DNA from: Sulfurimonas sp.
GTDB lineage: Bacteria > Campylobacterota > Campylobacteria > Campylobacterales > Sulfurimonadaceae
DNA length: 32,237 bases
NCBI RefSeq assembly: GCF_014859695.1
Contig: NZ_JACUTS010000018.1
Span: 1 to 32,237 of the forward strand
Reading direction: 5' to 3'
Numbering within the stretch: the stretch's first letter is position 1; each line of letters begins with the position of its first letter. The position numbers were made by a program, and so were the translations under genes. The notes beneath the pieces were generated by a model. That model saw nothing but the letters and a program-made list of their open reading frames with translations, made no database searches and was not told where the DNA came from. Positions 15,105 to 23,823 of the stretch are shown piece by piece.

Positions 15105-16392
15105 TATTGGTTATCTCTTTAAAAACTTTTGCGCTTGCCTTGATAGTATCTTCAATCATCTCATCGGTAATAGCAGTTGAAATAAAGCCTGTTTCATAGA
15201 GTGAACATGCAAAGTAAAAGCCCTCTTGAAGCATTTTGGAGTGAAATTTTGCAAACAGCTCTGCATCGGAGTTGCATGCATCGGCAAAGTTTTTGACCGG
15301 CTTATCGTTAAAAAAGAAGCCAAACATACTTCCTTTGGTATCGATTTGCATTGCTATGCCGCAAGCTTCAGCCTCTTTTTGCATTCCCTCAACCAATCTT
15401 TTTGCTCTTTCATTTAAAACAGAGATAACCTGCGCATTTTTCTTGAGCTTTGATATTGCCGCAAGTCCTGCCGCCATAGCAACAGGATTTCCGCTAAGTG
15501 TTCCCGCTTGATAAACAGGTCCCTCAGGCGAGAGTTTTGCCATAATCTCCGCTCTTGCTCCAAAAGCGCCCACCGGCATCCCGCCGCCTATAACTTTTCC
15601 AAGAGTTACTATATCCGGTTTAACTCCCGTAATAGACTCCGCGCCGTTTAAGCTAGCACGAAAACCGCTCATAACTTCATCAAAAATCAGAAGAGTTCCA
15701 TGAGCACTGCAAAGCTCTCTTAGCTCATGTAAGAACTCTTTATCTGCGGGAACAAGCCCCATATTTCCAGCAATCGGCTCAATAATTACACATGCAATGT
15801 CCCTAGAGTCGGCAAAACACTTCTTTACGCTCTCAATGTCGTTGTATGTTGCCAGAAGTGTGTGTTTAGTAAAATCGGCAGGAACTCCGGGCGAGCTTGG
15901 GTTTCCAAATGTTGCAGCACCGCTTCCCGCTTGCACCAAAAGAGAATCGCTGTGTCCATGATAACATCCTGTAAACTTGACAATGTCATCACGCCCCGTA
16001 TATCCGCGAGCAAGGCGTATAGCACTCATTACAGCCTCTGTTCCGCTACTTACAAATCTAATCTTCTCTATTGAGTCAAACATAGAGATAACTAGCTGTG
16101 CCAAGTCACTCTCTGCCTGTGTCGGAGCACCGAAACTAAGCCCATGTTTTACGGCATTTATGACCGCATTCTCAATAGTCTCATCTCTGTGCCCAAAAAT
16201 AAGCGGTCCCCAGCTTTGAACAAAATCAATATATCTGTTTCCGTCAACGTCCGTTAAATAGGCACCGCTTCCCTCTGCTATAAACAGAGGTGTCCCCCCG
16301 ACACTGCTAAATGCTCTTACGGGCGAATTGACGCCTCCCGGAATTAAATCTTGCGCTTGTTTAAAAGCTCTTAATGAACACTCAATACTCAT
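15097..16392 (-). CDS. hemL: glutamate-1-semialdehyde 2,1-aminomutase
   Basis: A 431-residue PLP enzyme of fold type I. It makes 5-aminolevulinate from glutamate-1-semialdehyde in the C5 route to haem. Motifs are [12 protein letters not shown] at the N terminus, [17 protein letters not shown] for cofactor phosphate binding, [12 protein letters not shown] with the PLP-nitrogen Asp, and [16 protein letters not shown] with Lys266 as the Schiff-base lysine. The ATG follows AGGGTG. The gene has its own -10 at 16418-16423 and heads a three-gene unit with the AtpI-like and membrane proteins. Confidence 0.95.
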   Translation of the reverse strand: MSIECSLRAFKQAQDLIPGGVNSPVRAFSSVGGTPLFIAEGSGAYLTDVDGNRYIDFVQSWGPLIFGHRDETIENAVINAVKHGLSFGAPTQAESDLAQLVISMFDSIEKIRFVSSGTEAVMSAIRLARGYTGRDDIVKFTGCYHGHSDSLLVQAGSGAATFGNPSSPGVPADFTKHTLLATYNDIESVKKCFADSRDIACVIIEPIAGNMGLVPADKEFLHELRELCSAHGTLLIFDEVMSGFRASLNGAESITGVKPDIVTLGKVIGGGMPVGAFGARAEIMAKLSPEGPVYQAGTLSGNPVAMAAGLAAISKLKKNAQVISVLNERAKRLVEGMQKEAEACGIAMQIDTKGSMFGFFFNDKPVKNFADACNSDAELFAKFHSKMLQEGFYFACSLYETGFISTAITDEMIEDTIKASAKVFKEITNNA

Positions 16393-16417
16393 AAAACACC
16401 CTTAATATTTTTTTGTC

Positions 16418-16423
16418 ATTATA
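16418..16423 (-). promoter_or_regulatory. putative -10 box of hemL
   Basis: TATAAT on the minus strand (context GCTATAATGAC), 25 bases before the hemL ATG. No clear -35 is visible. Confidence 0.55.
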
Positions 16424-16449
16424 GCAAAGTTGTATTAATCTATATTAGT

Positions 16450-16455
16450 TATAAT
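16450..16455 (+). promoter_or_regulatory. putative -10 box of the TonB-type gene
   Basis: TATAAT in the context AGTTATAATATT, 31 bases before the TTG start. It is divergent from the hemL promoter in the same 94-base gap. Confidence 0.5.
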
Positions 16456-16486
16456 ATTTCAAATTTTAATAACTGGATATCATGCC

Positions 16487-17392
16487 TTGAATCGCTCCTA
16501 TTTTGCTCTGTTTGTTGCACTTTTAATTCACTTTGTTTTGCTACTTTTATTCTGGCTTCTTGGGGCAATAACGCCTGAAATAAAAAAAGAGCAAAAACCA
16601 CAAGAGAACAAAATAAAAGTCTCACTAAAAGAGATGCCAAAAATATCAAAAGATGCGGGAGATAAAAAGGAGGCTATAAAAAAACCTACGCCAATAGCGC
16701 CTCCTATGCCAAAGGGAAGCCAGTTAAAAGAGATGGTGACTCCATTAAACAAAAAGCCACCTATAAAATATGAACCGAAAAAAATTCAGGAAGCAAAAAG
16801 AGCCGAGAGTGCCGAAAAAAAAGAGCAGGTAAAGCCGACACAAACGAAAAGGGATGAGACTATTCAAAAGCCAAAAATAGAGCCTATTCCGCCATCTAAA
16901 CCATATATCCCGATGACTCCGTCTACTGAAGAAAAAAAAGAGCAAAAACCAAAAGAGGCATATAGCTGGCTATATGAAGACAAGTCCAATGAGGATACAA
17001 AAGAGAAAGAGGCTAAACAGAGTTCAGGCAGCAGCATAGGCAGTTCAAGTCTAAAAGAGCTCTACGGAGATATGTTCGGCAAGCTTACTCCCGGTCAGCA
17101 GAAGTATCTTATAGACAATCAAGAGATTATGAGAAGAATCACACAAGAGGTACTAAACAGGGTCGCGCAGGTAAATCTAACAAGAGATATGAATGTCAAC
17201 AGAACCAATGTTGTCGAATTTTACCTCCATCCAAACGGAGACATTAGTGACTTTAAATTTCTTCAAAAAAGCGGCTACTATGTGCTTGATGAGACGACAA
17301 AAGAGACCATTGAATACGCATATAGCAAATATCCAAGACCAGAGGAGAAAATCCTCGTACGCTATAACGTTTATTATAATCTAGCTAGATAG
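16487..17392 (+). CDS. TonB family energy-transducing protein
   Basis: A 301-residue protein with the three-part TonB/TolA layout: one N-terminal transmembrane helix (FALFVALLIHFVLLLLFWLL), a long Lys/Pro/Glu-rich periplasmic spacer (about 33-180) and a C-terminal TonB-type domain (about 215-301: EFYLHPNGDISDFKFLQKSG, then LDETTKETIEYAYSKYPRP). It would pass proton-motive energy to outer-membrane receptors. No exbB/exbD is adjacent, and a TonB-dependent receptor lies 9 kb away. The only good start is a TTG. A two-codon ORF, ATG-CCT-TGA (16482-16490), overlaps this TTG. TolA is an alternative name. Confidence 0.8.
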   Translation: MNRSYFALFVALLIHFVLLLLFWLLGAITPEIKKEQKPQENKIKVSLKEMPKISKDAGDKKEAIKKPTPIAPPMPKGSQLKEMVTPLNKKPPIKYEPKKIQEAKRAESAEKKEQVKPTQTKRDETIQKPKIEPIPPSKPYIPMTPSTEEKKEQKPKEAYSWLYEDKSNEDTKEKEAKQSSGSSIGSSSLKELYGDMFGKLTPGQQKYLIDNQEIMRRITQEVLNRVAQVNLTRDMNVNRTNVVEFYLHPNGDISDFKFLQKSGYYVLDETTKETIEYAYSKYPRPEEKILVRYNVYYNLAR

Positions 17393-17411
17393 CAATTCTC
17401 TAGCTGTTTTT
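17383..17411 (+). terminator. rho-independent terminator of the TonB-type gene
   Basis: AGCTAGA (17383-17389) pairs with TCTAGCT (17399-17405) over 7 bp around a 9-base loop, then G and five Ts. It spans the TonB gene's stop and runs into the 3' end of the convergent CitE-like gene. Confidence 0.5.
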
Positions 17412-18332
17412 GTTTAATACGCTCAAAGCGCCTTTATATATAGGCTCGTCTATAAATCCAAACTCCTCATCTATAAAACCGCTAATGCCCTCTTCTCTTT
17501 TGAGTTCAAAAAGTTTTACAATGATTTTTGCTCTTCTTATCTCTTTCTCTTCGTCCGCAAAAACTTCATTTACAAGTGAGACCTGATCTGGAGATATACA
17601 CCCTTTTGCATCATACCCCATGTTCTTTTCCAAGTATAGCCACTCTTTAAAATCATCTAGATTCTTAAACTCCTGATAGACAAATGATATGGGTCTTACA
17701 CCGATTATTCTACATGTAACCAGAAAATGAGACAATATATAGAGCGCGGTCGGGTTATCCCTTCTTATAAGGCTTTGAGGAAGTTTCATATCTGCAAATA
17801 AGTCAAGTATTCCAAGATAAAATGTCGTAATCCTTTTGTCAACTTTAAGCAAAGAGAGATTCTTCCAAGCATCGCTTGTCTCTATGGAGAGGTGAAGCTC
17901 AGTTTTTTCATCTAGCAGTTCATAAACAGACTCTACCTCTTTTACCTCTCTGATTTTTGGTACCCTGATTGCATCGGGCATAAACTGGTTTAAGTATGCA
18001 ATCTCTTCAAATCCACCCTCATTAAGTGCATTTACTCTTACGACAAGTTTTTTGTCACAATGTTTGTGATGAGAGAGAAAAATAGCGCATAAAACAAGTC
18101 CAAAAGGCTTGTCTTCTCTGCTTACGCCATCTTCTAAATTTAGCACTATGCAATCAGCCTCAACCGAATCTATCTTCATCAAGTGATCTAAATTACTGCA
18201 TGAGAGCATCAAAACCGAAGTGAAATCTTTTCTTCTGTTTAGTACTCTATATGTCGGAACTGCCAACTCATCCAACTTGACCAAGTCTCTCTTTTCGTAT
18301 GCGGCTTTTACTTCTTCAAAATTATTTAACAT
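17400..18332 (-). CDS. HpcH/HpaI aldolase / citrate-lyase beta-like (CitE-like) protein
   Basis: A 310-residue protein of the CitE/malyl-CoA lyase TIM-barrel group. Visible family features are a start of strand 1 SVLMLSCSNLDHLMK, the acidic metal-site motif VLNLEDGV (family: DLEDAV), an Arg in VVRVNALNEGGFEEI, the glutamate in LHLSIETSDAW and the GILDLFADM motif near strand 6. It should cleave or form a C-C bond in a CoA thioester or small acid. Other citrate-lyase subunits (citD, citF) are absent, so the substrate is unknown. Its ATG overlaps the cytochrome c stop by 11 bases, so the two are cotranslated. Confidence 0.75.
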   Translation of the reverse strand: MLNNFEEVKAAYEKRDLVKLDELAVPTYRVLNRRKDFTSVLMLSCSNLDHLMKIDSVEADCIVLNLEDGVSREDKPFGLVLCAIFLSHHKHCDKKLVVRVNALNEGGFEEIAYLNQFMPDAIRVPKIREVKEVESVYELLDEKTELHLSIETSDAWKNLSLLKVDKRITTFYLGILDLFADMKLPQSLIRRDNPTALYILSHFLVTCRIIGVRPISFVYQEFKNLDDFKEWLYLEKNMGYDAKGCISPDQVSLVNEVFADEEKEIRRAKIIVKLFELKREEGISGFIDEEFGFIDEPIYKGALSVLNKNS

Positions 18333-18672
18333 CTACACCACCTTCTTTCTTTTTTTCTTGCAGATAAAAATAGAGCGCTTTAATCTCTTTTTGAGTTAAA
18401 AAATATCTAGGCATACCATTTTTTCTCATATTTAACGAGGCAAAAAAATCATTAAAACTTATACTGTTTATTGGCGGTCCCACAAAACTTTTTTTCTCGT
18501 TTTTATGCTCATATTTTGCAACGACTCTTCCCTCTCCACTCTCACCGTGACACTTATGACACCCTATACCCCTTGGATTTTTATAAAGTGAAGTAGCATA
18601 CTCCATCGGTGTTATAAAACTGCTTTTTGCCAGTAGCAAAAACGGCAACAGTATAAACAATACACTCCTCAT
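18322..18672 (-). CDS. monohaem c-type cytochrome
   Basis: A 116-residue exported protein with a signal peptide (about 1-17: RSVLFILLPFLLLAKS). It has one haem-binding CHKCH at 38-42 and a candidate distal Met87 in RKNGMPRYFLT, followed by an amphipathic C-terminal helix, so it is a small class I cytochrome c of the periplasm. The frame is open to 18939, but that stretch is antisense to folD and lacks homology. The ATG at 18672 has AAAGGA upstream and starts the signal peptide. Followed, with overlap, by the CitE-like gene; the pairing of the two is unexplained. Confidence 0.85.
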   Translation of the reverse strand: MRSVLFILLPFLLLAKSSFITPMEYATSLYKNPRGIGCHKCHGESGEGRVVAKYEHKNEKKSFVGPPINSISFNDFFASLNMRKNGMPRYFLTQKEIKALYFYLQEKKKEGGVDVK

Positions 18673-18697
18673 AAAGCCATCCTTTAACATATAAAGG

Positions 18698-18703
18698 TAT
18701 AAT
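18698..18703 (+). promoter_or_regulatory. putative -10 box of the folD operon
   Basis: TATAAT in the context AAGGTATAATAAC, 28 bases before the folD ATG. The whole divergent gap to the cytochrome gene is 59 bases. Confidence 0.55.
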
Positions 18704-18731
18704 AACAAAAAAATAATATTATGAGGTTTAA

Positions 18732-19589
18732 ATGCAACTTCTTGATGGAAAAGCACTCTCGGCAAAAATAGAAAAAACCGTAGCAGATGAAGTAAAAGTT
18801 TTAAAAAGCAAAACAGGATTAGTGCCCGGTCTTGCAGTAATACTTGTAGGGCAAGACCCCGCAAGTGCAGCTTATGTACATATGAAGAAAAAAGCATGTG
18901 ACAGGGTTGGTTTTTACTCCGTAACACATGAGATGCCACAAGATATATCTCAAGATGCGATTGAAAAAACCATTACCATGATGAACGACAACCCAAATAT
19001 CGACGGAATTTTGATTCAGCTTCCTCTTCCACCTCAAATAGATACTACAAAGATTCTCGAACTGGTCGAGCCAAGCAAAGATGTTGACGGTTTTCATCCA
19101 TATAATGTGGGAAGACTCTCAACAGGACTTGACGGGTTTGTTCCATGTACACCGCTTGGAGTTATGGAGCTTTTAAACGAGTACGACATTGATGTAAAAG
19201 GTAAAAACTGCGTCGTAGTCGGTGCATCAAATATAGTGGGAAAACCTATGGCATCACTACTTTTAAACGCAAATGCAACGGTTGAGATTTGTCATATTTT
19301 TACGGATGATTTGAAAAAACATACGTTAAATGCAGATATGATTTTTGTGGGTGTGGGCGTTATAAACCTCATTAAAGAAGATATGGTAAAAGATGGTGCC
19401 GTTATTATAGACATAGGTATTAATCGTGCAGAGAGTGGTAAACTCGTCGGCGATGTTGACTTTGAAAAAGTGAGCAATAAGTGCTCATATATAACACCTG
19501 TTCCAGGCGGCGTAGGTCCAATGACAATAGCAATGCTTCTTAGCAACACGCTAAAAGCCACACAAGCACATGCAGATGAAAGAGAGTAA
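18732..19589 (+). CDS. folD: methylene-THF dehydrogenase / methenyl-THF cyclohydrolase
   Basis: A 285-residue bifunctional folate enzyme, of usual length. It interconverts 5,10-methylene-, methenyl- and 10-formyl-THF. Motifs are YVHMKKKACDRVGF with the catalytic Lys, ILIQLPLPPQID, DVDGFHPYNVGRL, the Rossmann signature VVGASNIVGKPMASLLLN, and TPVPGGVGPMTIAML at the C terminus. GAGG (18723-18726) precedes the ATG. It heads a seven-gene plus-strand operon. Together with purU it defines part of the one-carbon pathway in the window. Confidence 0.95.
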   Translation: MQLLDGKALSAKIEKTVADEVKVLKSKTGLVPGLAVILVGQDPASAAYVHMKKKACDRVGFYSVTHEMPQDISQDAIEKTITMMNDNPNIDGILIQLPLPPQIDTTKILELVEPSKDVDGFHPYNVGRLSTGLDGFVPCTPLGVMELLNEYDIDVKGKNCVVVGASNIVGKPMASLLLNANATVEICHIFTDDLKKHTLNADMIFVGVGVINLIKEDMVKDGAVIIDIGINRAESGKLVGDVDFEKVSNKCSYITPVPGGVGPMTIAMLLSNTLKATQAHADERE

Positions 19590-20399
19590 ATGAAAGAGAT
19601 TTTACACAAAACATACAAATTTTCCAACTCATGGACCGGAACGATTATCATCGTTCTTTTTGTTATATTTTTTATTGCGCAAGCTTTTAAAATTCCAAGC
19701 GGCTCCATGAAAGACTCTCTTCTTATTGGAGATCATCTTTTTGCAAAGAAGTTTGCATACGGTGTCTCTATGCCCCATATTCCGTTTTTGGAAGTCTCTA
19801 TTATGCCGTGGAGCGACAAGCTTCGTCTAATTGATGGCGACACGCCAGAGAGAGGCGATATCGTCATCTTTAGACCGCCTCACAACACTAAACAGCACTT
19901 TGTAAAGAGATGTGTGGCACTTCCCGGTGATGAATTGTTCGTGGCAGACAAAAACCTCTATGTTCATCACAGAGAGGGAGATGAGTGGATAGAGAAGAAT
20001 TTTGATGAAGAAGATATAATAGTTTTTGCAGAGAAACTTTGGGTTAAAAATCCCTATATGAAAAAACATCCCGGTATTCATCATGATGAGAAGATTCTCA
20101 TAAACGGTCAATACCCGATGCCTATTTTCAATTTTGCTCCGATTAGAGTTGATGAGGATCACTACTTTATGATGGGAGACAACCGTGACCACTCAAACGA
20201 CAGCCGTTTTTGGGGCGCGGTTCCTTATGAAAACATAGAGGGTACTCCTTGGTTTATCTACTTTAGTATAGATGAAGATTGGGAGATTAGATGGGATCGT
20301 ATAGGAAAAACACCGACGGATTTAGAGGCTCCAGAGTATCTAGAGAGAGCCGTAGCCGAGAGAATAAAAAAAGATAAAGATGACTATGGAATCTATTGA
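19590..20399 (+). CDS. lepB: signal peptidase I
   Basis: A 269-residue membrane peptidase that removes Sec and Tat signal peptides. There is one N-terminal transmembrane helix (about 17-33), then box B FKIPSGSMKDSLLIGDHLFAK with catalytic Ser39, box D HFVKRCVALPGDEL with the general-base Lys106, and box E MGDNRDHSNDSRFWG. Its ATG directly follows the folD stop with no spacer, so the two are coupled. The next gene begins inside its last codons. folD-lepB adjacency is common in Campylobacterota (recollection). Confidence 0.95.
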   Translation: MKEILHKTYKFSNSWTGTIIIVLFVIFFIAQAFKIPSGSMKDSLLIGDHLFAKKFAYGVSMPHIPFLEVSIMPWSDKLRLIDGDTPERGDIVIFRPPHNTKQHFVKRCVALPGDELFVADKNLYVHHREGDEWIEKNFDEEDIIVFAEKLWVKNPYMKKHPGIHHDEKILINGQYPMPIFNFAPIRVDEDHYFMMGDNRDHSNDSRFWGAVPYENIEGTPWFIYFSIDEDWEIRWDRIGKTPTDLEAPEYLERAVAERIKKDKDDYGIY

Positions 20400-21063
20400 T
20401 TTATTAAAAATTGCAGCTGCTGTTCTTGCCTTAATAATGGCAATTGTCGGACATGAGATAATGCATGGATGGGTTGCCTACATGTACGGCGACACAACTG
20501 CAAAAAATGCAGGCAGACTCTCTATAAATCCTATCTCACATATAGATTTGGTAGGTACAATCATTGTTCCTGCCGCTATGTATTTTGTGCCTATACTTCT
20601 TGGTAGTGAGAGCGGATTTTTGTTTGGATGGGCAAAGCCTGTTCCTATAAACATGAGAACGGTAGTAGATAGAGCCGGCTTCAATGGCGCTATGCAGGTT
20701 GATCTGGCAGGCATAGTTTACAACTTTACGCTGGCTGCCGTTGCCTCGATAGCTCTTTTAAATCTCAGCAGACCGACCGATGCAGATTCGCTCTTTTATA
20801 TTTTTGCATATCTCTTTGTGCTTCAGAGTGTTATCATAAATGTCGTCCTAGGAGTATTTAACCTGCTCCCTATACCGCAATTTGACGGAGCGCACTTTCT
20901 TATGCATCTTTCGTTAAAATACAAGATAAATTCCATTGCCGAATTCTTTTATAAAAATGAAAGATATGGAATAATTATAGTTTTAATAGTTCTTATGACG
21001 CCGCTCAAAGATTATCTGCTCATAATGCCTGTGCAGATGATTTTAAAGCTGCTTCTATCATAA
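20386..21063 (+). CDS. site-2 protease family (M50) membrane metalloprotease
   Basis: A 225-residue integral-membrane protein of the M50B type. It has the zinc motif GHEIMHG near residue 22-28 in the first helix, with the third zinc-ligand segment NLLPIPQFDGAHFL (family: NxxPxPxLDG) in a late helix. Several hydrophobic segments flank these. No PDZ domain is present, so it is the short kind, like the SpoIVFB or unassigned S2P-like group; the substrate is unknown. The ATG at 20386 is inside the lepB end, and another in-frame ATG lies at 20380. Cotranscribed with lepB. Confidence 0.85.
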   Translation: MESIDLLKIAAAVLALIMAIVGHEIMHGWVAYMYGDTTAKNAGRLSINPISHIDLVGTIIVPAAMYFVPILLGSESGFLFGWAKPVPINMRTVVDRAGFNGAMQVDLAGIVYNFTLAAVASIALLNLSRPTDADSLFYIFAYLFVLQSVIINVVLGVFNLLPIPQFDGAHFLMHLSLKYKINSIAEFFYKNERYGIIIVLIVLMTPLKDYLLIMPVQMILKLLLS

Positions 21064-21076
21064 AAGGAGATAAAAA

Positions 21077-21514
21077 GTGAAGTTTTACATTGCAACCGAC
21101 CATGCAGGAATTGATCTTAAAGATTATACTGTTGAACTGCTCAAAGCCAAGGGTCACGAAGTTATAGATCTAGGACCCTTTACAAAAGATAGAGTAGATT
21201 ATCCTGATTATGCACTAAGTGTTTGCAAAGCAGTTTTAGCAGATAATAGCTCGCACGGTATTTTAATATGCGGTTCAGGAATCGGTATGAGCATGGCGGC
21301 AAACAGACACAGCGGGATTCGTGCTGCACTCTGCCATGATGCTTACACCGCAACTGTTGCCAGAGGTCACAATGATGCAAATGTATTGTGTTTTGGTGAG
21401 AGAATTATAGGTAAAGGCGTATGCGAATCTATAGTTGATGCATGGATTGGCGGAAGTTTTGAGGGCGGACGTCATACACTTCGCGTAGAAAAAATAGAGG
21501 CTATTACTTCTTAA
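21077..21514 (+). CDS. rpiB: ribose-5-phosphate isomerase B
   Basis: A 145-residue RpiB/LacAB-family enzyme that interconverts ribose-5-phosphate and ribulose-5-phosphate. It has the start FYIATDHAGIDLK, the active-site motif ILICGSGIGMSMAANR with Cys65, and AALCHDAYTATVARGHNDANV. The start is a GTG at 21077, with the strong ribosome site AAAGGAGA upstream. It supplies ribose phosphate, and apt (which uses PRPP) is two genes downstream. Confidence 0.94.
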   Translation: MKFYIATDHAGIDLKDYTVELLKAKGHEVIDLGPFTKDRVDYPDYALSVCKAVLADNSSHGILICGSGIGMSMAANRHSGIRAALCHDAYTATVARGHNDANVLCFGERIIGKGVCESIVDAWIGGSFEGGRHTLRVEKIEAITS

Positions 21515-21533
21515 TACCAAAAAAAGGAAAACT

Positions 21534-21866
21534 ATGTTTTTAGAATGGTCACTTTTAACTATACTCTCTATCTTGTCCGTCTATCTTTTTGTTAAAATGT
21601 TTTACTTTAAAAGCATTACGTCCAAAGAGCAGAGGAACAACGACTTGATGAAACTGACGCTCAAAGAGGCGGAGATACTTATTAGAAAGTATCAGATTCA
21701 GCTTCAGCGTGCCCTTGGAAACGTTGATATCTTAAGTGATGAGTTGACAAAACAGAAGAATGAACTCAAGGTACTAAAACAGAGAAATAGCAAGTATAGA
21801 CAAGAGACCGACCGTCTTAATAACAAGATAAAAGCCCTAGAGGGTCGCATAGACGCTCTAATATAA
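21534..21866 (+). CDS. membrane-anchored coiled-coil protein (110 aa)
   Basis: The N terminus has one transmembrane helix ([21 protein letters not shown]). The remaining about 85 residues are strongly charged with heptad-like leucines ([22 protein letters not shown], then [21 protein letters not shown]), so a coiled coil is likely. AAAGGAAA precedes the ATG. It lies between rpiB and apt with about 19-base gaps. I see no family; a scaffold or cell-envelope role is possible. Confidence 0.75.
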   Translation: MFLEWSLLTILSILSVYLFVKMFYFKSITSKEQRNNDLMKLTLKEAEILIRKYQIQLQRALGNVDILSDELTKQKNELKVLKQRNSKYRQETDRLNNKIKALEGRIDALI

Positions 21867-21885
21867 TATTAGTAAAGGAACAGAG

Positions 21886-22434
21886 ATGACACTTAGCAAA
21901 ACAGAAAGAAGAATTATAGAAAACGCTATAAGAGATGTGAAAGATTTTCCAAAACCCGGTATTGTATTTAAAGATATAACGACTCTTTTAAACGACAGAG
22001 AAGCGTTCGGGGTGACTATGAACCACCTTTACCAAAAGTACAAAGCGTACAACCTTGACTATATAGCGGGCATTGATGCCAGAGGTTTTATCTTTGGGGC
22101 CTCACTTGCTCAGATGCTAGGCATCGGATTTGTTCCTATCCGCAAAAGGGGCAAACTTCCATATACGACAATAAGCGAAAAATACTCTCTAGAGTACGGT
22201 GTTGACGAAGTGGAGGTTCACATAGATGCTTTTAGCAAAATTCCAAATGCAAGAGTGCTTCTTATGGATGACCTCATAGCTACGGGAGGAACGGCAAACG
22301 CGGCCGCAAAGCTTATCAATCAAGCCGGTGCAACTTGTGTTGAAGCTTGTTTTATCATAGCGCTTGACTTTTTAGAGGGGCAAAAAGAGCTGAAAAATAG
22401 CATAGAAGTCTACTCTTTAGTCGAGGTAAAATAA
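21886..22434 (+). CDS. apt: adenine phosphoribosyltransferase
   Basis: A 182-residue purine-salvage enzyme that makes AMP from adenine and PRPP. Motifs are [21 protein letters not shown], the start of the family, then [14 protein letters not shown] and the PRPP-binding loop [14 protein letters not shown] (about 124-137). The ribosome site AAAGGAA lies a few bases upstream. Its stop shares one base with the trpB start (TAATG). Confidence 0.95.
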   Translation: MTLSKTERRIIENAIRDVKDFPKPGIVFKDITTLLNDREAFGVTMNHLYQKYKAYNLDYIAGIDARGFIFGASLAQMLGIGFVPIRKRGKLPYTTISEKYSLEYGVDEVEVHIDAFSKIPNARVLLMDDLIATGGTANAAAKLINQAGATCVEACFIIALDFLEGQKELKNSIEVYSLVEVK

Positions 22435-23654
22435 TGTATATACCATCTCCATCAAAGTTTGATCCTGATGAAAACGGTCATTTTGGAACTTTTAGTAAAG
22501 ATAGTGTAGCTTTTGGCGGCAGATATGTCCCTGAAACGCTTATGCCGGCACTTATAAAACTAGAAGAGGAGTACAAAAGCATCCGCTTCGACAAAGATTT
22601 CTGGAGCGAAGTCGATTACTACCTAAAAGATTATGTAGGACGCCCTTCCCCGCTCTACTTTGCAAAAAATCTATCCGACGAACTTGGTGCAAAGATTTAT
22701 CTAAAAAGAGAAGACCTTAACCATACCGGAGCGCATAAGGTAAACAATGTTATCGCGCAAGGGTTGATGGCAAAGAGACTTGGTTACAAAAAGATAATCG
22801 CTGAAACAGGTGCAGGTCAGCATGGCGTTGCAACTGCGACCATCTGTGCTCTTCTTGGCTTAGAGTGTGAAATATTTATGGGTGCAAAAGATGTTGCGCG
22901 TCAAGAGCTAAATGTCTTTCGTATGAAACTTTTAGGTGCAAAAGTAAACTCTGTTCAAAGCGGAAGCAAAACCCTAAAAGATGCCATGAATGATGCAATC
23001 CGCCACTGGGTAACAAATACAAGAGACACTTTTTACATCATTGGAACCGTCGCCGGACCGCATCCATACCCTATGATGGTAAGAGACTTTCAGGCTATTA
23101 TCGGCTATGAAGCAAGAGCGCAGATTCTGCAAAAAGAGGGTCGCCTGCCAGATCATGTTATAGCGTGCATAGGCGGTGGCAGCAATGCAATAGGTACGTT
23201 TCAGCACTTTTTAGAAGATGAAGGTGTGGAGTGCATCGGCATTGAAGCCGGCGGACACGGCATCGGGAGCGGACAACATGGATGCTCTCTAAATCAAGGT
23301 CGCCCCGGTGTTTTACACGGTCAGATGAGCTACTTGCTTCAGGATGATGACGGACAGGTTCTTGAAGCACACTCTATTTCTGCAGGACTTGACTATCCCG
23401 GCATAGGACCTGAGCACTCGTTTCATCACGACAACAAATCAGTGAGTTACGATTATGCGACAGATGAAGAAGCGTTAAATGCGTTTGTATGGCTCTCTCA
23501 AAAAGAGGGAATTATTCCCGCATTTGAGAGTGCACATGCTATTGCGTATCTTAAAAAGATGCCAAATATTAAAGATAAACTCATTATCGTAAATCTCTCA
23601 GGTCGCGGAGATAAAGATATGATGCAGGCAAAAGAGCTGCTAAATTTTAGCTGA
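22434..23654 (+). CDS. trpB: tryptophan synthase beta chain
   Basis: A 406-residue PLP enzyme of the canonical TrpB1 type. It joins indole and serine to give tryptophan. Motifs are [42 protein letters not shown] with Lys102 as the PLP lysine, [12 protein letters not shown], and [10 protein letters not shown] for phosphate binding. TrpA is not adjacent: the neighbours are apt and pepA. The stop codon (23652-23654) lies inside the left terminal repeat of a 146-bp palindromic element. Confidence 0.94.
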   Translation: MYIPSPSKFDPDENGHFGTFSKDSVAFGGRYVPETLMPALIKLEEEYKSIRFDKDFWSEVDYYLKDYVGRPSPLYFAKNLSDELGAKIYLKREDLNHTGAHKVNNVIAQGLMAKRLGYKKIIAETGAGQHGVATATICALLGLECEIFMGAKDVARQELNVFRMKLLGAKVNSVQSGSKTLKDAMNDAIRHWVTNTRDTFYIIGTVAGPHPYPMMVRDFQAIIGYEARAQILQKEGRLPDHVIACIGGGSNAIGTFQHFLEDEGVECIGIEAGGHGIGSGQHGCSLNQGRPGVLHGQMSYLLQDDDGQVLEAHSISAGLDYPGIGPEHSFHHDNKSVSYDYATDEEALNAFVWLSQKEGIIPAFESAHAIAYLKKMPNIKDKLIIVNLSGRGDKDMMQAKELLNFS

Positions 23655-23794
23655 TGTTACACGCTAAAACGAACGCGTCCGTTTTAGTGGCAGGGACAGA
23701 TGTCTCTACAACCCCCTAAAGCTACGAAAAACAAAGTTTTTCGAGAATTACAAAGTGTTTTACAAACTTTTGTGAAAAATGTATAACATTAGCT
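23649..23794. repeat. 146-bp element with terminal inverted repeats and internal hairpins
   Basis: Terminal arms AGCTGATGTTACAC (23649-23662) and GTATAACATTAGCT (23781-23794) are inverted copies at 12 of 14 positions. Between them are four stem-loops: CTAAAACG/CGTTTTAG (23664-23671 with 23680-23687), AGGGACA/TGTCTCT (23692-23707, one G-U pair, 2-base loop as drawn), CGAAAAAC-AAA-GTTTTTCG (23725-23743), and ACAAAGT/ACTTTTGT (23750-23773, one bulge). No coding frame was seen. It fills nearly the whole trpB-pepA gap. This fits a small non-autonomous mobile or REP-type element. The hairpin at 23664-23687, 10 bases after trpB, has no T tail and is a poor terminator. Confidence 0.6.
23759..23787 (+). 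promoter_or_regulatory. putative sigma-70 promoter of pepA
   Basis: TTTACA (23759-23764), 17 bases, TATAAC (23782-23787). The -10 box lies inside the right terminal repeat of the 146-bp element. The start would be near 23794, 30 bases before the ATG. Confidence 0.6.
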
Positions 23795-23823
23795 TTTAAA
23801 ATTAAATCAAACAGGAAAAAAAT

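Noticed and set aside
18673..18939. N-terminal extension of the cytochrome c frame
   Set aside because: It runs antisense through folD; the signal peptide and ribosome site fit the ATG at 18672.
23664..23743. Stem-loops as the trpB terminator
   Set aside because: The hairpins lack a T tail on the plus strand directly after the stem and are part of a larger inverted-repeat element.
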